Below are positions 32,137 through 44,376 of a DNA stretch of 64,000 bases, piece by piece. The stretch spans positions 69,964,041-70,028,040 of the forward strand of contig CM077598.1 of NCBI GenBank assembly GCA_039654915.1. The letters are read 5' to 3'. A program made the translations under genes and the position numbers. The stretch's first letter is position 1. Each line of letters opens with the position of its first letter. This DNA is from Aquilaria yunnanensis (taxonomy: Eukaryota > Streptophyta > Magnoliopsida > Malvales > Thymelaeaceae). The notes below the pieces were generated by a model, which searched no databases, was not told the DNA's origin, and was given only the letters and a program-made list of their open reading frames with translations.

Positions 32137-32480
32137 TATGAGAATCACTTATGACACTCATATAACGATCCATGTAGTTTTCTCATGGTGGCTTAGTCCA
32201 GTACACAAGTTCTCCAACTTGTACCCGTATGTAGACTACATATCTCATATTAGTCTCCACATATGCTAATCGTTATGTATTATTGCAACCTACTCCACAA
32301 TAATACTAGACCAGGGACGTTTGAGAATATCATTATTCTAGGGTTACAGTTATGTTTATTACATTACGTAGAAACAAAACAACAAATATAATTGCTGGAT
32401 TAATGCCTTAAGAAAATATCATGACTCAATGTGCAAAAAATACAATCATCTCATGATTGAATTTTTGGGCAACGCTAACA
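32137..32480 (-). repeat. Element F 3' LTR, last segment
   Basis: It starts TATGAGAATCAC and ends GGCAACGCTAACA, which on the minus strand is the LTR start TGTTAGCGTTGCC. A purine-rich tract follows on the internal side (minus strand GTGCAAGTGGAAGAT, 32481-32495), the polypurine tract of element F. Confidence 0.92.
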
Positions 32481-32499
32481 ATCTTCCACTTGCACTAAA

Positions 32500-34404
32500 A
32501 GCCAATCATCCACGTATCTAATACTGATGGACCTAGAATGGCTATCATGCTTCTGCTGCATATAGGGCTTTGTTAGTGGATCAGCAATGTTGCTGTGTAT
32601 TGAAGTCCTGCATATCCTTACATCACCCCTCTTGATGATCTCCCTGATGAGATGATAGTGTTGGAGTATATGTTTGTATCATTGGCGAGATTGAGGTTCC
32701 TTAGCTTGTGCGATTGCTCCATTGTTATCACAATAGAGCTCTATCGGGTCGGCAATGCTTGGAACCACTCCAAGTTCTGTATGAACTTCTTAATCCAAAC
32801 TGCCTCCTTCGCAGCATCAGAGGCAGCAATGTACTCAGATTCTATTGTAGAGTCAGCTACTGTCTCTTGCTTTGAAGTCTTCCAGCTCACAGCACCACCA
32901 CCAATGCAAAACACATAACTAGATTGCGATCTAAAATCATCCTTATCGGATTAGAAGCTTGCATCGGTGTAACCCCTTGCAATGAGCTCATCTTCACCTC
33001 CAAAGACCAAGAATGCATCCTTAGTCATTCATAAGCACTTAAGGATGCTCCTAACAGCTATCCAGTGACTATCACCGGGGTTCGATTGGTACGTACTCGT
33101 CATGCTTAAGGCATATGAGACATCGAGATGAGTACATATCATGTTATACATGATAGATCCAATTGCTGAAGCATATGGAATCTTACTCTTGCGCTCTCTC
33201 TCCTCGGTTGTACTGGGACACTGTGATCTAGAAAAAGTTATACCTTGTGACATGGGCAAGAATCCTTTCTTGGAATCTTGCATGCTAAACCTCTTTAGCA
33301 CCTTGTCAATGTATGTACTTTAACTTAGGCCAAGAAGCTTTCTAGACCTATCTCTATAGATCCTGATGCCTAACACATAGGCTGCTTCACCCAAGCCCTT
33401 CATAGAGAAACATTTCCCTAGCTAAGTCTTCATACACTGTAGCTTAGAAATGTCATTCCCGATGAGTAGTATGTCATCTACATACAACACCAGGAAGAAA
33501 ATAGTGCTCCCACTAACCTTCTTGTACACACAAGGTTCATCTTCATTTTTGATAAAACCAAACTCTTTGATTGCTTCATCAAAATGAAGATTCCAACTTC
33601 GAGAAGCTTGCTTTGGTCTATAAATAGACCTTTGTAACTTGCACACTTTATTGGCATTCTCAGGAGTGACAAAACCCTTAGGTTGTGTCATGTACACATC
33701 CTTAAGTAGCTTTCCATTTAGGAACAAAATTTTGACATCCATTTTCCATATCTCATAATCATAGTGTGCAGCAATAGCGAACAAAATTCAGATGGATTTA
33801 AGCATAGCAACTAGTGAAAAATTTTTGTCATAGTCAATACCATGAATTTACTTGAAACCTTTTGTAACCAGTCGCCTTTTAAACGTAATCACATTACCAT
33901 CCATGTCAGTTTTCTTCTTGAAAACCAATTTGCACCCTATGGGTTTCACCCCTTCAGGTGGGTCAACCAAAGTCCATAGTTGGTTTTCATACATGGATTC
34001 CATGTCGGATTTCATGGCCTTAGCCACTTCTTAGAGTCAGGCCCCGACATAGCTTCTTGGTAGGTTGTGGGCTCATCCTAATCCATGAGCATCACATCAC
34101 TAGTGTGAGTCACGAGAAATCCATATCTCTTAGGCTTACACCGAATCCTACCAGACCTACGTGGTCTCTGTGCTACAGGAATAGACTCTTGAACCACAAC
34201 ATCTTGTAGTGTCTGTTCAAGTTCCATTTTAGGTTCGATGTCTCCTTGTTGTTCTTGAATTTCTTCAAGTTCTACTTTCCTTCCACTAGTTCCTTTAGAG
34301 ATAAACTCTTTCCCTAAGAAGACACCAGTTCGAGCAACAAACATTTTTTTGCTCAGAAGGATTGTAGAAATAGTAACCCTTTGTTTCTTTGGGATACCCA
34401 ACAA
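32500..34404 (-). pseudogene. Element F integrase tail, RT and RNase H
   Basis: Read right to left. The integrase C-terminus and linker are at 34078-34404 (RRSGRIRCKPKRYGF). Copia RT is at 33422-33784, with WKMDVKILFLNG, QASRSWN and the catalytic YVDDILLIGN. The RT-RNase H connection is at 33029-33301 (YASAIGSIMYNM). RNase H is at about 32790-32920, with [20 protein letters not shown] and [14 protein letters not shown]. Stops and shifts occur between every block. The blocks copy the element's RNA into DNA in intact relatives. Confidence 0.9.
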
Positions 34405-35369
34405 AAAGGCATTTTTGAGATTTGGGCCCTAGTTTGTCAGAGGATTGACATTTCACATAAGCGTCACAGCCCCAAATCTTCATAAAAGACAAATTGGTGT
34501 GCCTCCCACTCCATATCTCATATGGTGTCTTTTGAACCGATTTAGATGGAACTCAGTTTAGTGTAAAAGCGGCTATCTCTAGAGCATGTACCCAAATGGA
34601 GATTGGAAGGTTAGCTTGAGTCATCATAGAGCGAACCATGTCTAACAGAGTTTGATTTCTCCTTTCAGATACACCATTCCATTGAGGTGTACCAGGTGGA
34701 GTGAGTTGTGATACTATACCACACTCCTTTAGATAGTCAAGGAATTCTCGATTCAAGTACTCTCCACCTCGATCTAATCGTAGCACATTGGTACTCTTCT
34801 CGAGTTGATTCTCTACTTCATTCTTGAATTCTTTGAACTTTTCAGAGGATTCTGACTTGTGTCTCATGAGGTAAACATACCCATATCTGTTGAAGTCATC
34901 AGTAAAGGTAATGAAGTATTAAAAACCTCCTCTAGCATGTGTAGACATAGGGCCACATACATCACTATGTATGAGTCCTAGTAAGTCATTAGCCCTTTCA
35001 CTCTGCCCTGTGAATGGGGCTTTGGTCATCTTGCCCAACAAACATGACTCACATGTCTCATATGATTCAAAATCAAAATAAGTCCAAGAGTCCATCCTTA
35101 TGGAGCTTGGATATGTGGGTCTCATTTATATGACCCAAGCGACAGTGCTAGAGATAGGTCAAGTTCGAATCATTTAATCTGACCTTCTTGGTATTCACAT
35201 TATAGATTGGATCTTTGAGGTCTAGAACATACAACCCATTGCTAAGTTGAGCACTACCATAAAAGATTTCATTCAAATAAATAGAACAACATTTGTCCTT
35301 TATTATAAATGAAAAACCTTTCTTGTCCAAACAAGAAACAGAAATCAAATTTCTACTAATAGTAGGCAC
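34405..35369 (-). pseudogene. Element F pre-integrase and integrase
   Basis: The pre-integrase text (PTISRNLISVSCLDKKGF) is at 35148-35369. The zinc-binding region (HCRLGHINE, CESCLLGKM) and first catalytic Asp (HSDVCGPM) are at 34919-35150. The rest of the core (LRLDRGGEY, then WNGVSERRNQTLL with the catalytic Glu) is at 34553-34867. A C-terminal block (WGCDAYVK, KCLFVGYP) is at 34295-34492. A stop replaces Trp in L-W-HCRLGH, and at least one shift follows. This enzyme inserts the DNA copy into chromosomes. Confidence 0.9.
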
Positions 35370-35453
35370 AAAGTAGCAGTTATCTAATTCTAAAACTAAT
35401 CCACAAGGTAAAGTGAGAACATAAGTCCCTACGGCTAAGGCAGCAACCCTTGC

Positions 35454-36404
35454 TCAATGTCCAACACGTAGGTCCACCTCACCTCGGGCAAATCTTCTAC
35501 TTTTACTTAGACCCTGCATATTTGCACAAATGTGAGATCCACATCCAGTATCCAATACCCAAGATGAGGAAGTAGAAAAGTTAGCCTCTATAACAAAAAT
35601 AATTGAAGTGGAAGTCTTACTTCCTTTTTCTTTAACAAGTTCTTCAAGATAGAGCTTACAGTTATGCTTCCAGTGTCCAGGTTGCTTACAATGGAAGCAC
35701 TCCCCTTCCTTTGCCGCACCACCCTTTGGTTTCAGTGCAGCTGAAGAAGAATTAGCATTGGAGTTTCCATTAGCTTTATTCTTCTTCTTGTTGGCCTTTC
35801 CCTTTCCTTTTCCGTTTTGAACCATCAAAATGGGCTTAGCCTTCTTAAGGCTTTGCTCAGCAGTTCTCAACATGTTGAGCAATTCAGGGACGTTCATGTT
35901 ATAGTTCATGATGAACTGACTATAGCCTTCAGGCAATGATTGCAAGACTACATCAACAGCCAACTCTTTCTGAAGAGCAAATCCCAAACTCTCAAGATTC
36001 TCAATGTACCCAATCATCTTGAGCACATGAGGACCCACGGGACTTCCCTCAGACATTTTGCACTGAAACAATGCCTTAGAGGTCTCAAACCTCTCATGCC
36101 TAACTTGCTCTCGGAAAAGCATTTTGAGATGTTAGATCATATCGAACGCCCGCATGTTCTTATGTTGCTTCTGAAGCTCAGATTCCATGGCAATAAGCAT
36201 GAGGCATGCAACATCCAAAGCATCATCAGAATGCCTCTTGTGAGCATCCCTTTCAGCTCTTGGAGCAGTGGCAGTAGGCTCATTTGGAATGGGCTGCTTT
36301 AGGACATAAGCCTTTTTCTCTTGCTTGAGGACTATCCTCAAGTTTCGATACCATTTAAGAAAGTTGGTCCCATTCAATTTTTCCTTCTCAAGGATCGAGC
36401 GCAA
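35454..36404 (-). pseudogene. Element F gag and protease
   Basis: The gag N-terminus (RSILEKEKLNGTNFLKWYRN) lies just inside 36404, where the usual ATG context is changed to TTG. One in-frame stop (36132-36134) divides it from the rest, which is open to 35454. The zinc knuckle CFHCKQPGHWKHNC (CX2CX4HX4C) and then the protease motif WVLDTGCGSHIC follow. A stop ends the stretch, and the reading continues in frame into the pre-integrase part. Confidence 0.9.
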
Positions 36405-36772
36405 TGAAAGTGTCGATGTGTTTTATGCCATGGTTATCTACAACAGTAAATGTGCAGTGTAAGAGCCATGTATTTTAATTCATTTAGTAAGGACTTTTAT
36501 TAAATGATACTGCCACTATTTTACTCGAAATAATAACCCTCGATATTATTTTAGAACACCTCAAGGTTAAGGTATTCTAGTGGGCCAAGATCCATATTTG
36601 ACCACAACCTGAGTCAGCTTTGGCTTTTCTCTCAAGTTATAGTTGTTTAGGTAGGCAACTCCTTGCCAATTGCATCTTATGCAACTTTTGGATAGTTTGG
36701 TCAACAACACTTGTCCAAGCTCATCTCATGAACTTAAGCCCAACTCTATGCCTCTAAGTCCCCAATCCTATT
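36405..36772 (-). other. Element F leader, gag-proximal part
   Basis: Non-coding. It joins 59038-60188 once element E and one AGGAT are removed. No open frame or RNA gene is visible. Confidence 0.75.
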
Positions 36773-36777
36773 AGGAT

Positions 36778-37657
36778 TGATAGCCAAACGCTATCGCCTC
36801 TATCTGGCCGAACTCCCTGCCACAATGATGGCCAGAAGAAGCTGGCGCTACCCGAGAAAAGGTACGATCAGGCACCTCGGGAGATAGCCGAAGAGCTCCG
36901 AGCCCGGCACGCCAGGAAACCCCGAGGACACTACTCGCCCCCCCAAGGTTGTGAACAGATCGCCTTCCGAAAAGCGGCACCAGACATAGCGAGCCGAACA
37001 TGATATCCCCGAAGGCGGAACTCCCTGAAACTGGGAACCCCCAAATTGAGGGCTTGTTTCCCGAAGAGGCTCTGCCCGAACTAAAGGACGACCTCACCCA
37101 GGGACCTCGGGAGTACGGCAGGAGCGTTTATGGAAGCATTTAAGGAAGCCTCTGACACGTCCTTTCACAGACATCATAAAGCCGTCTGAATAGGCGCTCT
37201 GACACACGGACACCATCAGAATCACATTATAGCCCATCTCAGTACGTGGCTCAGGGCAACCTGCTACCAGCTTTCTGTCTCCTATGCCCAGAAACTCAGG
37301 GAACATCCGACCGAACACGTGTCGTGATCTGAACGGGCTAGGCACTCCTATAAATACCAGGAATTAATACTTGGCAGGAGGCTGGTTGGTTGGCAAAGCA
37401 CTGCTCCCACACTTTGAGAAAACTACCAGGCAAGACTCTTCAGCCCTTTGTGCTATTTCCTCTGCCTTTTCTCAGCCACCACTGACTTGGGCGTCGGAGG
37501 CTCCCCCCCAGGAAAAATACTCCGGGGGCCTCCTAACCCTTTGTTTCTGAGCTTTCAGGCACTCTCCTTTGGGCTATCCATTCCACCAGGCGTTCTTCCT
37601 CCCAGAAGTCTCTCCACCAGTCACCATGACTATAAACGATGAGGCCCCTGGCCATCA
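36778..37657 (+). repeat. Element E 5' LTR
   Basis: It starts with a hairpin (GATAGCcaaacGCTATC) and ends GGCCATCA. A G-box (CACGTG, 37316-37321), 27 bases, then TATAAATA (37349-37356) form the promoter. A GC-rich inverted repeat at about 37490-37530 lies in the transcribed part. The gag ATG (37626-37628) lies within the last 32 bases. Confidence 0.95.
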
Positions 37658-40190
37658 TTTGGCGCCGTCTGTGGGAACCCGCTCTGAGATCGCCGTCGTT
37701 GAGACTCGGCGTTCTAAGGACAAGGGGCTCCTGAAGTCCCCGTCCACGCCAGAGATACAACCGGCTGCTGAGCAAACACTCCCAGGGACTTTTGCGCCTG
37801 AGGAAGACCGCCCTCTGGTAATCACCATGAGCTTCTTGAGGGACTTTCAGCGTTCGTTCGTGTCTGAAATGACCCAGCAGATCGACCGAAGGTGGCCACA
37901 GCAAGCACAGGCCCAGAGACCCCCCTCACCGACACGCCCTCAGGATAAAAGCCCCAAGTCTACACATCGCAGTTCGGGGAGTGGAGACCCTTGTGAAGAA
38001 TCATCGACAGAAGATATAGCCCTCGGGAAACGGCCTGTGGGACAAACCGGGTCCAAGCGACCGAGAGTTTCACAGCGAAGCAGTTCATCGCCTGAGGCGA
38101 GGTCCTTGTCCCCTCAGCGCCGAAGTCGACCCCCGAAGAGGCGCCGGCGATCTCCATTCCCTGAAGAAGGCCCTAGCGCCACAGTGCTGATGGAGAGGAT
38201 ACTAGCACGGCTGGACAGAGTGGAGAAACAAGTGGCCAGAAAATCCGTTTGGGCCAGACTCTCGGGAACATGCTGCGAAGATGACTCGCCATTTATTCAG
38301 GCTGTCGTTGAGGCAGCCATGCCAAGTGACTTCAGAGTACCTCGGTTGGAGATTTATGATGGCTGTACTGATCCACAGGCCCATCTGACGAAGTACAGAC
38401 GCAGCATGATAATGCACGGTGCTGACGACGCTACCATGTGCAAGTGCTTCGAAGTCACCCTCACAGGGCCAGCCATGGCGTGGTACAATTCCTTGCCTTC
38501 AGGAACCATCACTGAGTTCCAGGAGTTGTCCACGGCCTTCACACAGCAATTCATTGGGAGCAGACCTACGGTGAAGATGCCTGTGTAGATGTTCGACATA
38601 GAGCAGAGGAATGGAGAAACCATCCGAGACTATGTCGAAAGATTCAACAGGGAAGCTCTGAGCGTCCCAGACTTCAGGCCCGAAATCCGCATTCTTGCCA
38701 TGACACGAGGCCTTCGGCGAGACTCACAACTGTTCTACGAGTTCTCAAAGGACCCCCCAGAGACCCTCGGAGAATTTTACCGAAGAGCAGAACAGCACAT
38801 GACCGCCGAAGAACTAAGAATGGCTGGACCGAAGTCTGATCACCACCGCCCCGAAAAGTCTAGTCAACAAGCTCGGCATCCTACCGAATACGCAGGACGA
38901 CCTTGGAGGATGCGAGGAAGGAAACCTCAAAGTTTCACACCATTGAGCACTTCACGGACCAACATTCTCATGGCGCTGGAAAGGCAAGGGACGCAGATTC
39001 GGCGACCAAGGGCCATGACCGCCGATAATAAGAAGAATGCAAAGAAGTTATGCCAGTTTCATCGCGACCACGGTCATGACACCGAAGATTGTTTCCAGCT
39101 GAAGAAGTACATAGAGTCGCTGATAAAACAGGGCCAACTTCGGAAATACCTGAGGATGCCATCCCCGAAAGGCAGAAAAATGGAGGAAGAAAGGGCCGAA
39201 GATGAGGACTATGACTCCGACAGGCGGAGAAATAGAAGTCCAAAAAAGCGCCCTCCACCTCCAGCAGGAGTTATCCAAACCATCACCACTGGGCTCCCAT
39301 CGTCGGAAAGGAAGCAGAAAGCCAGAGAAATTGCAGTCATGGAGTATCAAAGTCCACCAAGGAAGCTGGCTCACAAAGATGGCTCCACCGTCGTCTTCCC
39401 CCATGACGATCCGCTGCTGATTATGGCGAGAATAGGGAACTGGGACGTGAAAAGAGTGTTGCTTGACGATGGCTCAAATGCTGACGTCCTATTCTCGCAC
39501 CTGCTGCCGAGCTTGGGCATCTCCAGCAGTGAACTGAAGCCTGTCACCTCGCCCACTTTTGGGGTTGGACCATCCGAACTCCCCGTCCTCGGATGGATCG
39601 ACCTCCCGCTGATGATGAAAGGGACTTCGGTGAACGGAGCAGCTGAGTTGTATGCCTCCACAATGGCGAGATTCACCATCATGAACGTCCCGTCCTCGTA
39701 CAACGCCATCCTTGGAAGGCAGACAATTGGGAACCTGCATATTCGCCCTGATGTGAAGTACTTGACTGTCACATTTGCCACCAAGGATGGAGATGCAGAA
39801 GTCTTCATAGACCAGGCCGAGGTAAGAAAGGTGTTTATAAAAGCACGAAAAGCTCCGGCAAGCAACCTCGCGCAAACGATGGAGGCAAGGGCACCAGAAA
39901 AAGGCAAAGAAGAAGATCTCGCCAAAACAGAAATGGAAGCAATAGAACTTGTCCCAGGTCAATCTACCCGAATAGGGAAGAGCTTGGCCGAAGGTGACAA
40001 GGAAAATCTTGTATCCTTTCTACTGGAAAATAAAGATCTGTTTGCCTACTCGCCAAAAGATATGCCGGGGGTGAACCCTGGCATAATACAGCATAGTCTC
40101 AAAGTAAGTCCGAAAGCAAGGCCTGTCCGGCAAAAGAAACGAAGCATCTCAGCCCACAAAAGCAACTTTGTCAAAACCGAAGTCCAGCGT
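37626..40190 (+). pseudogene. Element E gag, protease and start of RT
   Basis: The frame begins in the LTR (MTINDEAPGHHLAPSVG) and reads through the primer-binding site. A TAG at 38586-38588 replaces Gln before MFDIEQRNG. After it the frame is open to the break. It contains the gag core, the CX2HX4HX4C knuckle near 39048-39090, and the DDGSNADVLF protease motif near 39464-39493. The frame ends at FVKTEVQR, where element C inserted; it resumes at 51349 with LLDAEVIRKV. Confidence 0.92.
37660..37677 (+). other. Primer-binding site of element E
   Basis: TGGCGCCGTCTGTGGGAA, two bases after the LTR end GGCCATCA. It is translated as LAPSVG-containing gag. Confidence 0.92.
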
Positions 40191-41057
40191 TGATGGCCTA
40201 AGGCCTCATTGTTGTGAGTCATGATGACTGTTGAGGAGACTTCTAGGAGGAAGAACGCCTGGAAGGTGGATCGCCCCAAGGAGAGTACCTGAAAAGCTGG
40301 TAAATAGGGTTAGGAGGCCCCCGGAGTGTTTTTCCGGGGGGGGAGCCTCCGACGCCCAAGTCAATGGTGGCCGGAAGAAGGAGAAAGTCACTAGCTCAAA
40401 GAGAAAGGCAGAAAAGTCTCGCCTGGTAGTTTCTCAGAGTGTGGGAGCTGTATATCCGGCCTGCCAACCTCCTGTCAAGTATTTATTTCCTGTATATATA
40501 GGAATACCTAGCCCGTTCAGATCATGACACGTGTGCGGTCGGATGCTCCTGAACGTCTGGGCGTAGGGGACAGATAGTTGGTAACTAGATGGCCTCGAGC
40601 CTTGTGCTGAGACGGGCCATGATATGATTCTGATGGCGTCTGCGCGTCAGGGTGACTTTTTACGTCTGTGGTGGGACGTGTCAGAGGCTTCCTTAAATGC
40701 TTCCTTAAATGCGCCTGCCGTACTCCCGAGGTCCCTGGGCGAGGTCGTCCTCTAGTTCGGACAGAGCCTCTTCGGGAAGCCTACCCTCAGTTCGGGGGTT
40801 CCCAGTTCGAGGGGGTTCCGCCTTCGGGGATATCATATTCGGGCAGCAATGTCTGGTGCCACTTTTCCGAAGGCGCGCTGTTCACAACCTTGGGGGGCGA
40901 ATGGAGTCCTCAAGTTTTACTGGCGTGCCGAGGCTCGGAGCTCTCAGGCTATCTCCCGAGGTGCATGATTCCACCTATTCCCGGGAAGCGCCAGTTCTTC
41001 TGGCCATTGTTGTGGCAGGGTATTCGGCCAGATTGAGGCGATAGCCTTTGGCTATCA
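40191..41057 (-). repeat. Element C 3' LTR
   Basis: From TGATGGCC to GGCTATCA, 867 bp. It contains the minus-strand TATATATA promoter and the G-box at the same 27-base spacing as the 5' copy. The outer end on the minus strand is the terminal hairpin GATAGCCAAAGGCTATC. Confidence 0.95.
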
Positions 41058-41072
41058 CATGCCCCCCTCTGG
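41058..41072 (-). other. Polypurine tract of element C
   Basis: On the minus strand CAGAGGGGGGCATG ends directly at the LTR start TGATAGCC. Element E has the matching AATGGGGGGCATG. Confidence 0.85.
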
Positions 41073-41159
41073 AAAGCCGAAGTGAAGACTTCGGTTTGCA
41101 TCTCTTTCCGAGGTTGCCGTTGGGAGTCTCGTTGGGAAGCATAACCTGTTCCGAGGTCG

Positions 41160-41330
41160 CACCTTTTGCCCGAGGGTCTGGGCTGTTCGGCCTTGGCCCA
41201 TTCTTTGGTGTCTCCGAGGCAAAGCCTGTACCGAAGATACACCTCTTGCCCAAAAGTCATGGGCTGTTCAGCCATGGCCTGTCTCTTGGTGTCCTCGAGG
41301 TGGCCTGCTTTTTATTTCTGCAGGTCTGAT
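41160..41330 (+). repeat. Upstream repeats of the element C antisense gene
   Basis: There are two imperfect copies of a roughly 90-base unit (TTGCCCGAGGGTCTGGGCTG, and TTGCCCAAAAGTCATGGGC) with GGTGTC(C)TCGAGG ends. They lie between the 3' LTR and the TATA box of the antisense gene. Element E has the same units at 57900-58090. Confidence 0.75.
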
Positions 41331-41601
41331 GGCCAAGCGTGTCAGACTGAGCGGCGCGTCTCCATTTCTCAGGGATGTCAAACGACGTGTCCCAATCAGG
41401 AGGCGTGTCCCGGTTTTCCAGGCACGTTTGCGGAGGCACGTCCCCCATTTCTGCGCAGCGGTTGACACGTGGCTTCTTGCCATTGGAGGAGAGGCGCGTC
41501 ATTTACAGAGGGCGCGCCTTTTCGGGTGCAGCGGGCAGTTACGGCGACGGTTCGCCTCCAATGGGTGCTTATGATGTTCTTTCGGTTACCCACCTTTGGC
41601 C

Positions 41602-41609
41602 TATAAATA
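41602..41609 (+). promoter_or_regulatory. TATA box of the element C antisense gene
   Basis: TATAAATA in the context GGCCTATAAATAGCCC, about 290 bases before the ATG. Element E has the same box at 57618-57625 (minus) about 250 bases before its ATG. It is outside the LTR, so the gene has its own promoter. Confidence 0.75.
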
Positions 41610-41897
41610 GCCCATTCCATCATAAGTCCCACTTACTGTTTTTCTGCTCTTTTTCTGCTCTGCCCTCTGTTCTTGCATTTTATCTTGCTTTCTGTGGCGG
41701 AGCTTCTTTAATCAGAGCTTTTTCCTACCAACTTTCACGACGGCGTCCTCAGGCAAATCTTTTGGTGGGTTTTGATTTTCAGAGTACTCTGATTCCTCTA
41801 TTTTTCTGAGTTTTTCTGGAAAACTGTTGTTTTTTCCAAACTCGTCTTCTGAGTTTTTTCTGGAAACTATTTTCTTTTCCATCTCAAACTCTTTTTC

Positions 41898-44247
41898 ATG
41901 TCTGCGATCCCTGTTCCCGAGAGCTGGAAACCTCTTCTGGCCCATCCTTGCTGTACCACCCCCGAAAAACTAGAGAGGTGGAAGAAAAAATTCTTTCTTC
42001 CGTCTTACGCTGTGACCAGACTGCCTCGTTCTAGCCATTTTGCTTTTTCAAACCGTGGCGACGAGGTTACCGTCTTCCGAGCCCAACTGAAGGCCGGACT
42101 TCGGTATCCTCCCCCGAAGGTGGTTTGCGAGTTCTGCCAATTCCATGGCATTGCTGTGAACCAGCTTCCCCCGAACGCGTACTGCTATTTTAACACCTAC
42201 CTCTGCATGTGTGGCGTGTTCGGGATAGAGCCCCACTTCATCATTTTCATGCAGTACTACAAGCTCTACGTGGTCCCGAAGGGTGGCTTCTATTTCCTGC
42301 TGCCTCGGGGATCCGGGAGCAAAAAATTCACCTTCACCTTCGACACGAAGGATAGCTGGCGGGGGTGGCAGCCTAAGTTCTTTTTCCTCAAGGTGGATAA
42401 GAACTGGTCTGATGCCCCGACCAGGTGGGCTCAGGGAGTGCTGAACGCAGACGTCGTTGATCCGAGGATGCTGCTGACCCCACCGTTGGCTTCCGTGTTC
42501 GCGGATTTCGACGCCCGCATTCGGGCAGTCGCTGACTGGGCTCCCGAGGTCTCTCCTCGTGCTCTTTACCCCTTTCCTATCAACTGGAGGTTGATGACCT
42601 AAGAAGTCCTTCGGGAGCTGAAAGTGGTTAAGGAGCACGTGACTGACCTCAATATGCCCGCTCCCGCCATCGCCGGGAAAGACTCCTGGCTGGTCAAGCT
42701 CCTTAAGGGGGAGACTTCATTCAAAACTTTTGCCGAAAGTGAGTACTCTTCCATCCCTTTATACTTTTTCCTCGGACTTACCGCTGATATTTCTTCTCTT
42801 TTTCAAAGATGGGCGATGGGGCTGCCGCTTATTACAAGGCCCTCTTTTCTGGCCAAGTGGAGAAGGGGGAGCAGACAAAGAAGGCGGCTTCCCGAAGAAG
42901 GAAGACGACAGGGGCGGGACCCTCGGCGAAGCGAGCTAGGAACGCTCTCCAGCCTTCTCAGCCAGAGCTTTTGGAAGAAGAAGCTGGCGAAGACGCTGGT
43001 CTTGTTGAAATTCCACCGGCCGAGGTCCCCGCTACTTCCGCCGAGGTGCCTCCTCTCGACCTCGAGGCCCCCAGAAACACTGTAGTGGTAGAAGTACCCA
43101 CCGCCGAGGAGCGGTACCGGCAGAAGGGTAAGGGTCTTTCTTCCGAGGGGCCCGAGGATCCCGAGGACACTGTCTCCGAGGTTCCTCCAGGTATGCCTTT
43201 AGGCGAAGTTCAGCTCCTTTTCCTTTCGCGAATTTTTCTTCTGCTCCTAACTTCCTTCTCACTTTCAGGGGAGCCTCTTACTGCTGGCTGGAGGGCCATT
43301 CATGAGAGGAAACGGGCCCTGCGCGATGCCACAATCCCTGAGGGGAAGATCCCCTTGGAGCCCTTTTGGACAATCACGGAGGATATGAATTTGTTCTCCG
43401 ACGATTGTCCGAAGATGACAAAAGTGATTTGGAAGGGGATGACCACTGACGCCTCCTTCAGGGCCATTGCGGCGGCTCACCCGAGGGATCTTACCCTCGC
43501 CGCAAAAGTCACCGAGCATGCTGCTCAGGTATAGTCTTTACACTTTTTTCCTCAATTTTCTAAGTGTTTAGACTTGTACTAACCTGGACTTTTGCCTTGC
43601 CGTAGCTGCTGGAGTACGCTGGTTATCTCCGAGTTCGGGTGGCCAGACAGGCTGCCTCCAAGGATGCGACTTCGCGGGAACTCAGTGAAGCGAAGGCTTC
43701 GCTTGCGAAGGTGATCGCCAGTAACCAGCAGCTGACAGCGGATTGTTCTCAGCAACTTGCTGCCGTTTGGGAGGAGTTCTCGAAGAAAAGAGAAGAACTT
43801 GAAAAGGACTCCTCCCGGAAGATTGCCGACCTCGGCGACCAAGTAAAGGGGCTGCTCGCCGCCAACGAAGATCTTGTCAAGGACAAGGCTGTTTCCGACA
43901 GTCTTGCGTCGAGGTTGACAGACGAGAACAATGCTCTTCAAGCCGAGGTCGAGGCTCTGGAGAAGGAGTCCGGAGAGACGCTGGGGATAAGCGAGCTCGA
44001 AGAGGAGGTTGCTGAGCTGAGGGACGAGGTCAATGTCCTTGGCGTTCAAAAACGTACTTCTGATGACATGGCCAAGGTCGCCTTTCAGGACGGCTTCTGC
44101 CTCGCTCGGCACCAGGTGCTGCAGAGGTTCCCAGATTTGGACCTCTCTTTTCTGGAGGGCCTAAATATTCCTGAGGGACCTCGGTGGCAGTGGTCCAAGG
44201 TCGAGCATCTGAAGCTTCCTGGTCTTCGTCCGCCCGGCTCTCCCTAG
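41898..44247 (+). pseudogene. Element C antisense gene (four exons)
   Basis: Exons: 41898-42738, 42807-43190, 43269-43528 and 43606-44247; phases 1, 1 and 0, as in the D and E copies. The protein of about 708 codons starts MSAIPVPESWKPLL. The N-terminal PF04195-like domain is in exon 1, the basic patch (SRRRKTTGAGPSAKRAR) in exon 2, an acidic linker next, and the coiled coil in exon 4 (about residues 510-660), followed by FQDGFCLARHQVLQRFPD. A TAA at 42600-42602 replaces Glu, and the intron 1 acceptor reads AA instead of AG. The role is unknown; a nuclear DNA- or chromatin-binding role is only a guess. Confidence 0.87.
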
Positions 44248-44376
44248 TTTGTTTTAGGGCTCCTCTTATTTTTCTCCTTTGTGCTCTTTCTTTGGGCACT
44301 TCTTTTGTAAGGCGATTTGCTCTAAATGAACAATCTTTTGGCTAAGTCCTTTCTTGCAAGTTTCTTCATTTCCACT

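Noticed and set aside
36771..37345. Frames inside the Tat LTRs (also at 16612-16988, 40668-41044, 50959-51335 and 58125-58502)
   Set aside because: They overlap in several frames of GC-rich LTR sequence, have no domain, and recur only because the LTR is repeated.
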